DNA of 64,000 bases, from NCBI GenBank assembly GCA_000708835.1, contig DF237137.1:1-64000 (forward strand), given 5' to 3'. Below, in pieces: positions 1-10,324 of the stretch. Each line of letters starts with the position of its first letter. Within the stretch, counting starts at the first letter, position 1. The position numbers were made by a program, and so were the translations under genes. The DNA is from Klebsormidium nitens (taxonomy: Eukaryota; Streptophyta; Klebsormidiophyceae; Klebsormidiales; Klebsormidiaceae). The notes beneath the pieces were generated by a model that did no database searches, was not told where the DNA came from, and worked only from the letters and a program-made list of their open reading frames with translations.

Positions 1-816
1 CAACATCTTGAACACCAGGCTGCTGCAGTAAGGGAGTCCCCCACTTTGTTTGTCTGCTGCTTTGCTTAGTCTTCTTGTTCCTGCGTTCAAAGAGCTGCGC
101 TCAGATGGAATCAGAAATCAGACCCAGACGTCAACATGCCCCGCTGCAATCCGTGCGACCTTGATTGATCCGCTTTCCTTTCTCGAGTCACTCACTAAAC
201 GCGGAGGGCTTAAGCAAACGAGAAGGTAACCAACCACCGTCACGGGCTAGGCAAGCGACGGACGATTGGCTTTTTGCAATGCGCCCCAAAAGCGAAGGAG
301 CGCTTTGAGTGGCGGAGTCGCCCAGCCACATCGGTCGGCCGCTCATGAGGATTTTATCCATGTACTCGTCGAGCTTCTTACTTGCGTTCCCTTCCTCGTT
401 TGTCGTCCCGGCAACTTGCTTAATCTGTTGACATTCTACCCTCACAATAGTAGCGACACTGCCACGGGTAAGAGAATGACGTCCGAGGCTCGCACCATAA
501 CCCGGTAGTCAAGAGCCAATCTCAGTGCATCATGGCCTTTTCCCGCCCTTATATATTCTTCTCGTCTTCCAGGACAGACGACAAAGCCATAAGTTGTCCC
601 TTCTACATTCCTACTTCCACGCACTTCCTTGTTGTTTGCCCCTATTTCTTTCGTGATCTTGCCCCTCGTTGCCTAAGATTTTTCCAATGAGAAGACAACG
701 CCAAAGCTTAGTGTCGGTACGACATGCTGGCGGCTCACAAATCATTGCACCACACATAGCCTATTCTCCAGCATTCATAACTCGTATCTGCCCTGGTAAG
801 CTATACTTTTTTTCAG
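1..816 (+). other. Intronic sequence upstream of the MSL-like 3' exons
   Basis: No exon of the channel gene could be recognised here; the preceding conserved pore-region exon is not visible, so the rest of the gene probably lies left of the window. The stretch does contain two degraded look-alikes of the start of the exon at 817: one near 568-605 with its own AG acceptor, and one near 681-735 at a constant offset of 130 bases from the real exon. Short ORFs on both strands have no family resemblance. Confidence 0.5.
569..735 (+). repeat. Two decayed copies of the MSL exon start in the upstream intron
   Basis: The exon start around 817-862 contains GACAACGCCAA followed 29 bases later by GTGCTGGCGG. 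The same two blocks recur at 694-704 (GACAACGCCAA) and 724-733 (ATGCTGGCGG), both offset by about 130 bases. A further copy, AGGACAGACGACAAAGCC near 571-588, includes the splice acceptor. Neither copy has an open frame into the exon. Confidence 0.55.
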
Positions 817-1685
817 GACGAGCGACAACGCCAAGGTGTATTATCCAAACAACGTGCTGGCGGGAAAGCCCGTCCTCAACTTCTACCGGTCGCCCGACCA
901 GTCTGACAGCTGGGAGTTCACTATCTTGGCCAAGACCCCGGTGGAAAAGCTCGGGGTATTCAAGGAGCGGATGCTCGCGTACATTGAGGGCTTGCCGCAG
1001 GCGTTCTATCCGAAAGTGTCTTTGACTGTAAAGGAGATCGAGGACAGCAGCAAGATGAAGATGAGCCTGGGGTGGCAGCACCGGATGAACTTCCAGGTAT
1101 GGACCGGAAACCTGAAAGCCAAAAAGTGGTGGACAAAAATCGGAGATTCATTTCGGACGTGCATGGCATGACTGGTGCTGCTTTTGTTGGGAGGTGCTGG
1201 CTTGATGGGTCCCTTTTGCTACTTGCTGCGATGCTTGGGTGGGGCCCGTACCAATGTTCCGGTCTCTGTTGCATCTACGTGGATAACAGAGCGACGCTGG
1301 GAGTCTGCGATCAACGGCGCCGCACGACCAGCAAACGCTTGTTGAATATAAGAAAGGGAACGCACTTCAGTGTACGTGAACGTTCTTCGAGCGCGAAAGA
1401 TCGTGTGACGTGGCCTCCAGAGAATCAGCAGAACGTTTCATTGCACGCAACCCGCTAAGAAGCCCTTAATCATTCTCTTCGAGAGCTCGTTGCTAACCAA
1501 TCGCGTAGCGTTCTCTAATCCAGGAGATGGGCGAACGGCTTCAACGCCGGAGCAAGCTGATCCTGCACGCCCAACAGGAGATGATGGAGCTCGGGATCGG
1601 GCTGGACTTGGGACCCACGGGCATCAAGCTTCACCCGGAAAGCCTCATCCAGCTGTCGAACCCTCAAGTGTTGCTCGGCAGATAG
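817..1685 (+). CDS. MscS-like mechanosensitive ion channel, C-terminal part (MSL4-10 type), 5' partial
   Basis: Two exons, 817-1096 and 1524-1685, joined in phase by a GT-AG intron, end at a TAG stop. The reading frame (one base carried in from the previous exon) gives SDNAKVYYPNNVLAGKP, then FYRSPD, a TPVEKL segment, a KEIED block, HRMNFQ, and after the intron ERLQRRSKLILHAQ. This order matches the cytosolic C-terminal beta domain and tail of plant MSL10-type channels, where YYPNSVL and NFYRSP are hallmark motifs. Known of the family: homologues of bacterial MscS that open under membrane tension; MSL4-10 types act at the plasma membrane. The pore-lining helices and N-terminus are absent from the window, so subtype and location are inferred. 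The acceptor is the pyrimidine-rich tttttttcag at 816. Convergent with the gene at 3240-4079. Confidence 0.75.
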
Positions 1686-3239
1686 GATTGTGAGGAACGT
1701 AAGCACTGCGTTCACAGGGACAGGTTAATGTTCTTGTAAGGTTAAGGATAACGGGTGCGCTTTTCCAAGTGTTTGTGAGAGTATAACCGGTGGTTGTGTG
1801 CTAGCAATCAGGCTAGTGCTAGTTATGGGTTAGCATCCCAAGATCGCCAGAATGAACGAGATCACGTCGGGCCTGCGCATTTGGTGTTTGAGGAGCCCAT
1901 CGGAAGAGCTAGAGCAGGTCTATTCTAAGGGATGTTGCAGCGGGGTTTATCCCCTGCTTTAAAGGTTACACGCGCGGGACGCACCCAAAAGGTAGCAATG
2001 CCCGCGCATACACTGTGACCAGATCTGGTGACCAGACTGATGACTCATGGGGAGTCGGACTTTACAAATTAACCAGATAAACTCGTGCACGAGTTTATCT
2101 GGTTAAATTCACTGGTTTTAGCTTGAACGATCGAGTCAATCATGGCAACTGAAGAGGTGAACTTATCTACCTCGTCGATTGTGCGACATATGGCTACTGT
2201 GGTATTATCATGACTTTCTTTTTGATTCAAGTTGTTGAAATATCGCGTGGAACCTGCCTGCTGAGGTCGAATCATGACGGTAGACTAAAAGATGTTCATG
2301 CAACAGATTATATACTCAGCTAGTGCTGTTTGCACGCAGCAACCATATGCAAACGCTTGAGCACTTCCTATTTATATGTCCGGGGCCGGTGCATGTGTGA
2401 TCCTCCAGGGAGCATGTGACACATGGTTTCAACGCCCCCAGGAAAATGTTTAAAGTGTTGGCTGGCTATATCATGCATGGTCACTATATATGCGTACTTC
2501 ATACTGAGCTAGAAGCTGCCATCTTGGTGGCAACTGTGCGCAACGTCGGAAAATGAATTGGCCGCGGGAATCCTGACTTTATGCATACATGCAAGTTCGA
2601 TCTACACCGGCACTGTGTTATGAGCATCGGTCAAACGAAAACGTTCTTCACTCTTCTGCGCTTGCGGTACCAATTCTTCACTTTACCCGCCCGGTATACA
2701 CTGAGGCCTTTGCCCAGGCTTGCCCGTGCTCTGACACAAGACTACTAGTTGCATCGAGTTACATTCGAGCTGTTGACACAGTGAAAAGCACTGGATGATG
2801 CTGTTTCTCGGCCGGTACTCAAGTACCGTCGCCAGGTTGATGCGTCATACTTCTCTACCCCGCCGACCGAAACGCTCTTTGCGCAGCAGACTGTGGAGCC
2901 GCCTCGTCCAGCCGATACGACGAGATCGCCTCACTTTCCTGCAAAAAGGGATCACTTTATGTACGAAGGGAGAACATGACTTCGCGAACGGGAACTTCCG
3001 AAGCGGATGTCGGGGTTCACCTCTTTTTACACACGACTCCCATCTGGTTTAGCTCGCTCTTTCATGGTCCAAACGTCTTCCTTCCAAATCATCAAGTGCG
3101 GGATTATTGTTGTATGTTTCTCGGTTTCATGTGTGCTTCTAACTTGACAGCTCTCGATGCGGACATGTTTGGAACAAAATGGCTGGGTCACAGACGCGTC
3201 CTCAAAAACGTCAAGCCGAGCAAAACGTCTGCTGGACAA
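1686..3239. other. Intergenic, with a 38-bp perfect palindrome
   Basis: Between the convergent MSL-like and 3240-4079 genes. No coding exon is recognised. It holds a perfect 38-bp palindrome at 2069-2106 and a 12-bp palindrome ACCAGATCTGGT near 2018-2029. The part from about 2280 to 2620 is rich in TGCATG-type words, as are other intergenic islands in this window. Confidence 0.5.
2069..2106. repeat. 38-bp perfect palindrome
   Basis: The left arm TTAACCAGATAAACTCGTG (2069-2087) is followed at once by its exact reverse complement (2088-2106), with no spacer. It could form a 19-bp hairpin or cruciform. There is no T run making it a terminator and no recognisable element around it. Confidence 0.9.
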
Positions 3240-4079
3240 TCACGGAGCCATTATATGCACAACGGAAGCAACCGCTGAATCGCAGCCCTTTCTGCAAATC
3301 ACCGGATTCAAACATTCGCAGGAAGCAATTTGATCCTGCTCGGATCTTCTTACCCGACCGAGATTCCGCACGAAGTTTCCCGGCGTCTCCCGCGGGTCAA
3401 AGTCCCCCGACTGCTCGAAAGCCGCCTCTTGCTGCAGAGTGTCCAGCCACGCCAAAGTCCACGAACTGAACCGGTTATCTCCCCCGGTCTCGTTCTCCAA
3501 AACCCCAAACCCTGCGTCCCGCTCATAATCGATGTAATCCGGATACTCGTACTCGTTTCCGTTGTTGCTCGTCAGTTCCGTTCCCATGCTCGGCATTCTG
3601 CTCGTCCGCGAGCGCGAGCGGAAGCGGTGCATCCGGTACTGGTACGCCAGCTCCCTCTCCTCCTGCGGGGTTTGGGGGACGCCCAGGGTTTTGAGCGCGC
3701 GACGCGGCCGCGGCCGCGGCGCCGCCGGCTGGGCATCCAGCTCCTCTGACGTCACGCCCTCGAGGGGCAGCTCCGAGGCCTCTGACCGCGCGCTGACGTC
3801 TGGCCCCGCGTGATACGAGCTGCGCTTGGGCATAGGCGATACGTAGATGGTGCGCGCGCGGAACTCTGACCTCAGCTGACGTAAGACGCTCTCCGGGACC
3901 CCTGCTATCTGCAGCTCTGCGTCGAGGTCCCACTCGTGGTCATGGTCTCTGACTGGAGGGGCGGAACCGGGGGATTTAGAAGCGGGTTTTGAAACGGGTT
4001 TGGAAGCCGGTTTAGAAGGAGGTTTAGGAGCCGGTTTGGGGTCCTCGGTAGCTTTCCCCGGGGAAAAGCAGCAAGCCAT
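3240..4079 (-). CDS. Unrecognised proline/lysine-rich protein
   Basis: Open frame of 279 codons from an ATG at 4079; not recognised. It starts MACC, so it may be a lipid-modified N-terminus, followed by a low-complexity run of about five KPxSKP units (residues roughly 14-36), an acidic stretch, an Arg-rich segment (PRPRPRRALK), and a Tyr/Glu-rich middle (NEYEYPDYIDYERD). Codon use is GC-rich and protein-like down to about 3354, where CGG|GTAAGA forms a good splice donor on the minus strand, so the last 38 codons are probably intron and a downstream exon has been missed. Residues after NLGR read poorly. No catalytic motif or membrane span is seen. Three of the window's TGACGT-type words lie in it. 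Likely a real gene; function unknown. Confidence 0.5.
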   Translation of the reverse strand: MACCFSPGKATEDPKPAPKPPSKPASKPVSKPASKSPGSAPPVRDHDHEWDLDAELQIAGVPESVLRQLRSEFRARTIYVSPMPKRSSYHAGPDVSARSEASELPLEGVTSEELDAQPAAPRPRPRRALKTLGVPQTPQEERELAYQYRMHRFRSRSRTSRMPSMGTELTSNNGNEYEYPDYIDYERDAGFGVLENETGGDNRFSSWTLAWLDTLQQEAAFEQSGDFDPRETPGNFVRNLGRVRRSEQDQIASCECLNPVICRKGCDSAVASVVHIMAP

Positions 4080-6466
4080 GGCGGCGTACAGGGCTAGTGG
4101 CTGTTTGGAAGTGCTGGCAAAGCGCCGTTAGTAACTCCTTCTACCAGCAACACTGTCCCAAGAATGTGATCTTCTACCAGGCACTTACAATCTATCATTG
4201 GTTAGGTGCTTTCATTATCAAGCGTCTTAACGGGTGAGAGTCACTAATGCAAAGTCCCTGTGACCAAGATCAGGAAGTTGTAAGGAGCTGCTTCTGCGCC
4301 TGGCGGAGCGAACTCGCTTTAAAGTCCTAAGCGCCCCTTACAAAGTGACCCTTCGCAAAGTAAGACTACATCTACTAGATGAGTTGAAAGCATCGTAACC
4401 AGAGATGATGTGTGCAACCAATTGGAAGAACGTTCAGCTTTGCACCAGAATCACACGCTCGTCCCTTCAATGTACAGACAACCCTCCGAAAGTGCAACGG
4501 AGTCTGGCTGCTTTCAAAAGAGGAGAAAGCTTCGTCCCCGTAAACCCTTCGACCAGTCCTCATTTGAACAACTACTACCTCTCGAAGATACGTTCTTATG
4601 CAAGTTCAACATTGCAGACACTTCAGATCTTCATCAATCCCAAAAAAATGCACTGATTGCCAACACCCTTGCATCAGCCAATTCAACGGGGTAGAATCTT
4701 GCCAGGGCGACTGGAGGGATTTCGATGCGGTCGCAATCAATCGCAATCTGTCACGAGTTTAGACCACCCCGAGAAAGCCATGTCAAACGAGTGGACGTTA
4801 CAAATCTGGTACCAGGATTGGTGTGAGCAGCATGCGCTGGTTGCCCAAAAGAAGGCGACACCCTGCGGAAACGACTTCAAATAACATGGGCTTTCATTGA
4901 CACCTCAGATGGTAGCTAAGGCCGTGTTCAAACAAAGGAGAATCTGTACATCTTCCTCGGTCGCTGTCATACAAACCACAAAGCCATTCCAATCTGAGAT
5001 CTTAACCCGCGAGTGTCCTGAAAAAGTTGTTCCGAATCTACTCTGGTGTACTCTGCTGTGACCGCCTAAAACGTGGCCTTTGACCGACAGGCGTAACGGC
5101 CATCCCGCCCACTTCCCTTTGTATTACAGGTCCCAAACCGATTCACATCCGAAGGAGACGGGCGGCATCTTCAAAGAAGCACGGCTCGATCTGTACGCAA
5201 GCGATCTTTCCGCTTGCTGACGTGCCAGAGCAGCATGACGTCACCAACGCTGCTTTTACTTAGCTATGACACCCAGGGGAGCTGACAGCTACAAGTCGAG
5301 TCCGTCAGGCATTCGTAGTTGTAGTAAGTTTTGAGATGCTTTTGGACGTCTGTCAGCGAACGGCTTTCGCGTGATTCGGCTTCTCGGCACGATTTTCGAC
5401 TTTACGGAGTCGCGCATGCAACGCTGCCGACTGCGTCTGACTGCTGCCGACCCTCGAATGCTCCGTACGCGCGCTTCGGTCCGTCCGATCGGCGATCGTG
5501 CGGTCGAGCGTCACTGTCGCGGTGGAATCCAACAAGGTCACATCGCGTCACGTCAAGCGCCGCGAATCGCTCTGCGACTTTGAGCGGAACAAACTGCTGC
5601 TTCCGTGAACGGCGAGTCTCCGGAATCGCAGAAGCTCTCGTTTCGTGGCGCCCCTTTTGGCGGATCCCCGGAAGCAGAGGCACCTCGATGAGTCCGCAGA
5701 CGTCTCCTGAGCGCAGCAGTGCGAGAGGAAATGATGAGGATACGGCAGCCGATGAAAGTGACGTTTGGCGCGAGGAGAGGAACGAGGCGACGGGAAACGG
5801 CGCAATAAACAGGATGAGGGTCCTTGATGCATCTCAAGGGAAGGCCCGTAAACCACAGCTCCTGTGTCCATGTGATTTTCGAGCGCCTCAGTGGTTCAAA
5901 GCCGAGATGGAGAGGTGCGCAAAGCCCACAGATCCTGCAACGAAGGCATCGACACGAGGGTCCAGATGCTAGAGGGTCTGATCAAGGGGCCTTTCTACAA
6001 TGCAAACGGAACGGCCGAGTCTCTCGTCGATGGAACAGGAGAAATCTGCACACTTCGGAATTGTGTGTTTGTCCTGGGGCAGTGTGCGAAAGGTCACTAT
6101 AGAAGAACAGGACGTCAATACTGAGAGATGCTGACAGTCAAAACCTGATCCCGTGAGGTGGCAGAGATTGGGGTACTCTTGATCAGCAAAAAGCGTCTTA
6201 GTGCGAGAGGTCCTTGCTAGTCAACAGATGCTGCGTGCTCCGTTCAGCTGCTTGAGCAAGTCTTTCCGAAGCAGGCAGAAAGCCAGCAACTTATTCTTTT
6301 AGGACTCACTCGTAAAAGGCGGCGGAGCACTTCGAATATCACCACTTTCCAACGCATAATCATTCCCGTTTCAGAAGCTTCCAAGGGGGGTTACCTTGTC
6401 TTGCCCTTTTCCTGAACGCTCCACAAAGTCTTACAACAAAAGCGGAGAAAGCAGTCCACGCTAAGA
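4080..6466. other. Intergenic between two divergent unrecognised genes
   Basis: The upstream regions of the minus gene at 3240-4079 and the plus gene at 6467 share this space. Several overlapping ORFs occur, the longest at 5331-5972 (+, 213 codons), but frames are open on both strands, there is no family motif, and the amino-acid composition is Arg/Ser-skewed as expected for chance ORFs in GC-rich DNA. A TGACGTCA palindrome sits at 5236. Confidence 0.4.
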
Positions 6467-7393
6467 ATGGTGTCCTGCTGCGGTGCCTGCGCGCAGCTGC
6501 ACGGCGCCCGGCAAAACGCCTTCCGGAATTTCCGGGCCGTGCTCGCGGAGCGCGAGCGCAAATCCCGCTTGGAGGCCGAGCTGCGGCGCTTCGAGGCCGC
6601 GCTGCTGTGGAGCGCGCTCGCGCGGCCGCAGCGCGCAAACGTCAGCGAGAATGATGACCTCAGCGGCGCCAAGGAGGTTGCATCCGACGTCAATGATCTG
6701 CTGACGTGGCAGCCCCGGTGGAGAATCGTGGGCAAGGACGCCTATGCGGTCTACGACAACCCCTGGGCTGACGTCAGCAGCGGCGGGGAGGGGGGGTCGG
6801 AATTGGAGTTCGAGACGCCCCCCTTCGGCAGCTTCCTGATTTTCCTGGGGGCGGAAAAGGAGCGCGCCCGGCGCGAGCGGATGGAGATGTTCCTGGAGCA
6901 GGGGATGACGTCAGCGGAGAGTGGCAACGTGGGGGTGTCTCCAAGCCCAGAAACCAGCCCCCCGGAACGAGAGGCTTTTCCTGGGGGGGTGCAGAAAGAC
7001 GGCTGGAGCTGCCTGTTCAGCCCACCCAGCGCGAAGAGCTCTAGTTTGCAGAACTGGATGACGGAGAGTTTCACTCCGCCAGGGGGGACTCGGCAGCCGG
7101 GGGTCGAGGGGGGGTATAGCGAGAGCTCCAAAATGGGGGGCACCGGATGGAGGGAAAGTTGGGGGGGCGAGGAGGAGGCGTGGGACCCGTGGCGGTCGCT
7201 TTTTAGCCCGACACGTGGTGGCGGGGCGGGAGGACACGTGGCGAAAGGACCCCCCCGGAAGGGTAGAAAGGTGGATATCAAGAAGAATGAGCCGAAGGCC
7301 CGCACTGCAGAGTTTCATCGGGGATGGCTGGGGGATGCCCCGGGACGCACGCTTGCGGTGAGAGGCAGACTTCTAGGGACACTTTGCCGCTGA
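6467..7393 (+). CDS. Unrecognised protein with N-terminal Cys cluster and coiled coil
   Basis: Open frame of 308 codons from the ATG at 6467. The N-terminus is MVSCCGAC, followed by an Arg/Glu/Ala-rich helix (about residues 18-50, ERERKSRLEAELRRFEAAL) that should form a coiled coil. A more ordered segment follows with WQPRWRIVGKDAYAVYDNPW and PPFGSFLIFLGAEKERARRE. The remainder is Gly/Ser/Pro-rich and looks disordered. The frame crosses a strong donor (GCG|GTGAGA after 7357), so the true first exon probably ends there. A candidate last exon ends at 8092 with the C-terminus KLPDWLAEKLGRPKKPHWR, but no acceptor in the right phase is convincing. Three TGACGT words, two of them full TGACGTCA, lie in the coding part. 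The family is not recognised. Confidence 0.5.
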   Translation: MVSCCGACAQLHGARQNAFRNFRAVLAERERKSRLEAELRRFEAALLWSALARPQRANVSENDDLSGAKEVASDVNDLLTWQPRWRIVGKDAYAVYDNPWADVSSGGEGGSELEFETPPFGSFLIFLGAEKERARRERMEMFLEQGMTSAESGNVGVSPSPETSPPEREAFPGGVQKDGWSCLFSPPSAKSSSLQNWMTESFTPPGGTRQPGVEGGYSESSKMGGTGWRESWGGEEEAWDPWRSLFSPTRGGGAGGHVAKGPPRKGRKVDIKKNEPKARTAEFHRGWLGDAPGRTLAVRGRLLGTLCR

Positions 7394-9436
7394 TCAAATC
7401 TGTAGGAAGGTGGTATAGTTCTATGAAGGTCGAAGACGAGTTGACGCCAAACTGTTCCCCCGCAATGGTAGGAGTCACGTTGGTTATCGGCGACTGCGTC
7501 CTTCGAAGTTCGTTCGTGGTTTTCTCAACCAACAGTTTTGATGCTCCATTGCCAGATTGAAGCGTGACATGTCGAGAACCTCGCGCGCATCAACCAACAC
7601 TATTTTACCAAGGAACGCCAACCGTGTCGCTCGAAAACAGGTTCCTTCTTTCATCGGGCGAGTCGGAAAAAATGCAACCGGACTCTGCCTTGCCGTTGCT
7701 TATTACGCGTAGAAACGAACGGCTTTCTTTCTCGCCGCATTCCTTCTGGTGGATCTCCTCCAAAAACACACGCTCCCTTTCTCACCAGTTTGAACTTCTG
7801 CATCTGAAGGACTCTCGTATAGCAGGAACCATATTCGGGAATCTGATTCTCCTCGTATTGTCTTTTAGTATGGGCTTGCTTCTCGCTACGGGAGCTGAAC
7901 ATGGTGGCGGGGATCTTGCAGCGCATTCCGCACGCGGATGGGCGGAGCGGACGGAACGGACGGTCAAACGGACCGCCGGACGAAGGTCGTCTGCACGTCC
8001 CGACCGCTCCTTCGCTTATGCAGCCGCCCAAGAAACTGCCCGACTGGCTAGCCGAGAAGCTGGGGCGACCCAAGAAGCCGCACTGGAGGTAGAAGTGTCG
8101 CCGTAAAAGGATCAACCGGGGGATTGAATTCCAGGAAACGAACGAGTCCGGGGGCTTTCAAGAGAGCAGATTGCGGCCATGATACTTACACGAAGTTGCC
8201 ATTATAATCGTAATCGAATAGTGGACAATAACAGCCCTTACAACTGATGATGGGCTCTGGTCCAGCCTCGAAAACTTGTGCGTCCCCTGAGGAATGGATA
8301 AGGAACCGCCTCCATAGGCAGTGCACTCTAGCGCAGGTGCCGCTTTAAATAACATGGTATGAGTAACGGGGAGCTAGTTATGAGTCTAGAGTAGTCGAAG
8401 AACAAAAGGGTCGGACAAGCATCTTCGGGATTCGGACAAGCAAGTCCAGCGGCTTCTCAGTCACAATCAGACGAACGCCCCAGTCGCTCGTCTGATCCAG
8501 ATACTCAGAGAGACACAAGCTGTACATACTTATCGAGATATGCAGGGTGATCATCATTATGACTCGGCTTTTTGACATGTATGTTCATACCTTTGAGCAG
8601 AGGGTATTGAGCCCAAAGGCTCACAGACTGATCGAACGGCCACCAGCCGAGCTCGCTTTCGTAGGTGTACAGAACCAAGGGCAATCAATCCTCAGAAGCG
8701 TACTATACGTTTTATCCATTGAAAGCACACGCAAAGTGCAGACCAACAGCCATCAAAAGCTTTAAATGGAAGAGCAGAAGGTAAGCTGAAAGTGAGTCAT
8801 ATTTTGTATTCTACAAAGATTCGTACTGCATCAATATCTAGACACTTCGGCGGCAGGAGTGCATGATCATACCTGCTGTCAGTCGATCCGTGCGCGCGGA
8901 CCGGACACCTCATGATAGGTGATGCATGAGAATCTGATACGAAGGTCGAAACGATCCACGGAGTTTAGGAGATTCAATCCATACTGGACGTTGAAGCCGT
9001 TGTAACCATCGCGCGCCGGGCAAGCGGTCTTTTGAAAGTTAGGTAGACAACGCAAAGGATGCAAGCCGACGTGAATTCCAATCTGGCCAGAATGTTGAAA
9101 ACTGTAGGAGAGAGAATCGACATTTTTTGGAAACAAAGGTTTTCCAAAACTGTACAGGAAGTAACTAGCCTAAGCATTCATACTTATTCTATTGTCCAAT
9201 TATGCTTCGGAAACCTCTTGTACGTTTCCGAATACTCTTTGTCCACACTTTGTTTAATCTTACAAAACAGGGAACTGTGACAGTCTGGATCAAGGGGCAA
9301 GCATCTCAAAACCTAGTCACTCCGGTCCTTGTTCTTACAAGGTAGTTACGAATATTTAGCTGACGCCTGTCCCGCTGCTAATTAGTCAATGCTTGCTTCC
9401 TAGGTACAGTCCGGTGTTGTGTCAAGAACCGGGAAA
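7394..9436. other. Intergenic or 3' intron of the preceding gene
   Basis: Apart from the possible terminal exon around 7901-8092 described with the gene at 6467, I see no supported gene. Long ORFs at 7564-8106 (+) and 7651-8115 (-) overlap each other and match nothing recognisable. The stretch 8160-9430 is more AT-rich and shows only short ORFs. Confidence 0.4.
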
Positions 9437-10324
9437 CTACACATAGAAACCTTTCTTGATCTCCTGAGCAATCAGCCTGAAAGCATCCCACTTCTTCTCC
9501 TTCCTCTCTGCCCCCAGAAAGAACCCCAAAGAGTCTGGGACGTTCACCCAACCATGGAAGACGTCTTCGTACACTTTCCCAATGAAGCCTTTCTCAGCTT
9601 TCATCTTCTCCATGAACTTGAGCAGATCCTGAATGTTGGGGTCAAAGCGTGCCGCAATGAAGAGCACCGAAGGCGGGAGCTCTGAGCGAACGGCGTATGC
9701 TGGGGACAGGAGCGGGTCGGTCAGGCTGTCTCGGCTTGTAGACAGCAGATACGCCTCGTGATACATGTTTCGCTTCATAGGGTCCTTGTTGGTAAAGTCA
9801 TGGACGGAGTTTTCAGACAGGTCCATGGGACTAGGAAAGACGGCTACTACAGAAGAGAGCTTGCTTGTTTGCAGCTGAGCCACACTTAGAGCAAATGTTC
9901 CCCCAACGCTGAAGCCTTCCAAAGCGATTCGAGGGGGTTGAAGTGTCTGCTCGACCCAATCCAAAGCTGCCAGGCAGTCCTGTAATGCTGCTGGATAGGG
10001 GTACTCTGGAGCCAGTCTATACTCTGGCGAACAGACTATGCAGTCAGCTCTCTCAGCAAGGAACGCACAAAACTCGCCATCGGACTCAGGAGTCCCAGCA
10101 TCGAACCCTCCTCCATGCAGGTTGATGTACACAGGGTATGGTCGCTTGCTTGTGGTTGTGTAGGAAGGAGGATAGTAGAGGCAGCAACGCAGGCGGCGTG
10201 GCACGTGGAAGGTCGTCACCAGAGAAGGCTGAGGAGTGGTGAAGCGCAGAAATAGAGACAGCAGCGAGGCTGCCAGGCGAAGAAGAGAGATCCTGAGATG
10301 CAACCAAAGACTGGCCGCCATCAT
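9437..10324 (-). CDS. Alpha/beta hydrolase (HSL/carboxylesterase-like, alpha/beta hydrolase 3 fold)
   Basis: Single-exon frame of 295 residues from the ATG at 10324. The hydrophobic N-terminus (about residues 5-28, LWLHLRISLLRLAASLLSLF) is a likely membrane anchor or signal. The hydrolase core carries the oxyanion motif HGGG (70-73), the SPEYRLAPEYPYPAA segment typical of the hormone-sensitive-lipase group, the nucleophile elbow G-F-S-V-G (137-141, Ser139), Asp228 in AARFDP and His257 in DVFHGW, so a complete Ser-Asp-His triad is visible. Known of the family: hydrolysis of esters or amides of small lipophilic substrates; plant GID1 receptors and arylacetamide deacetylases are relatives. The substrate cannot be told. 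The length is close to the family's usual 300. Transcribed away from the ABA4-like gene across a 1.3-kb spacer. Confidence 0.85.
   Translation of the reverse strand: MMAASLWLHLRISLLRLAASLLSLFLRFTTPQPSLVTTFHVPRRLRCCLYYPPSYTTTSKRPYPVYINLHGGGFDAGTPESDGEFCAFLAERADCIVCSPEYRLAPEYPYPAALQDCLAALDWVEQTLQPPRIALEGFSVGGTFALSVAQLQTSKLSSVVAVFPSPMDLSENSVHDFTNKDPMKRNMYHEAYLLSTSRDSLTDPLLSPAYAVRSELPPSVLFIAARFDPNIQDLLKFMEKMKAEKGFIGKVYEDVFHGWVNVPDSLGFFLGAERKEKKWDAFRLIAQEIKKGFYV

Noticed and set aside
5331-5972. 213-codon plus-strand ORF
   Set aside because: Frames are open on both strands here, composition is Arg/Ser/Pro-skewed, there is no motif and no splice logic; likely a GC-driven chance ORF.
7564-8106. 180-codon plus-strand ORF
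   Set aside because: Overlaps an equally long minus-strand ORF; its frame differs from the more protein-like 7901-8092 frame.
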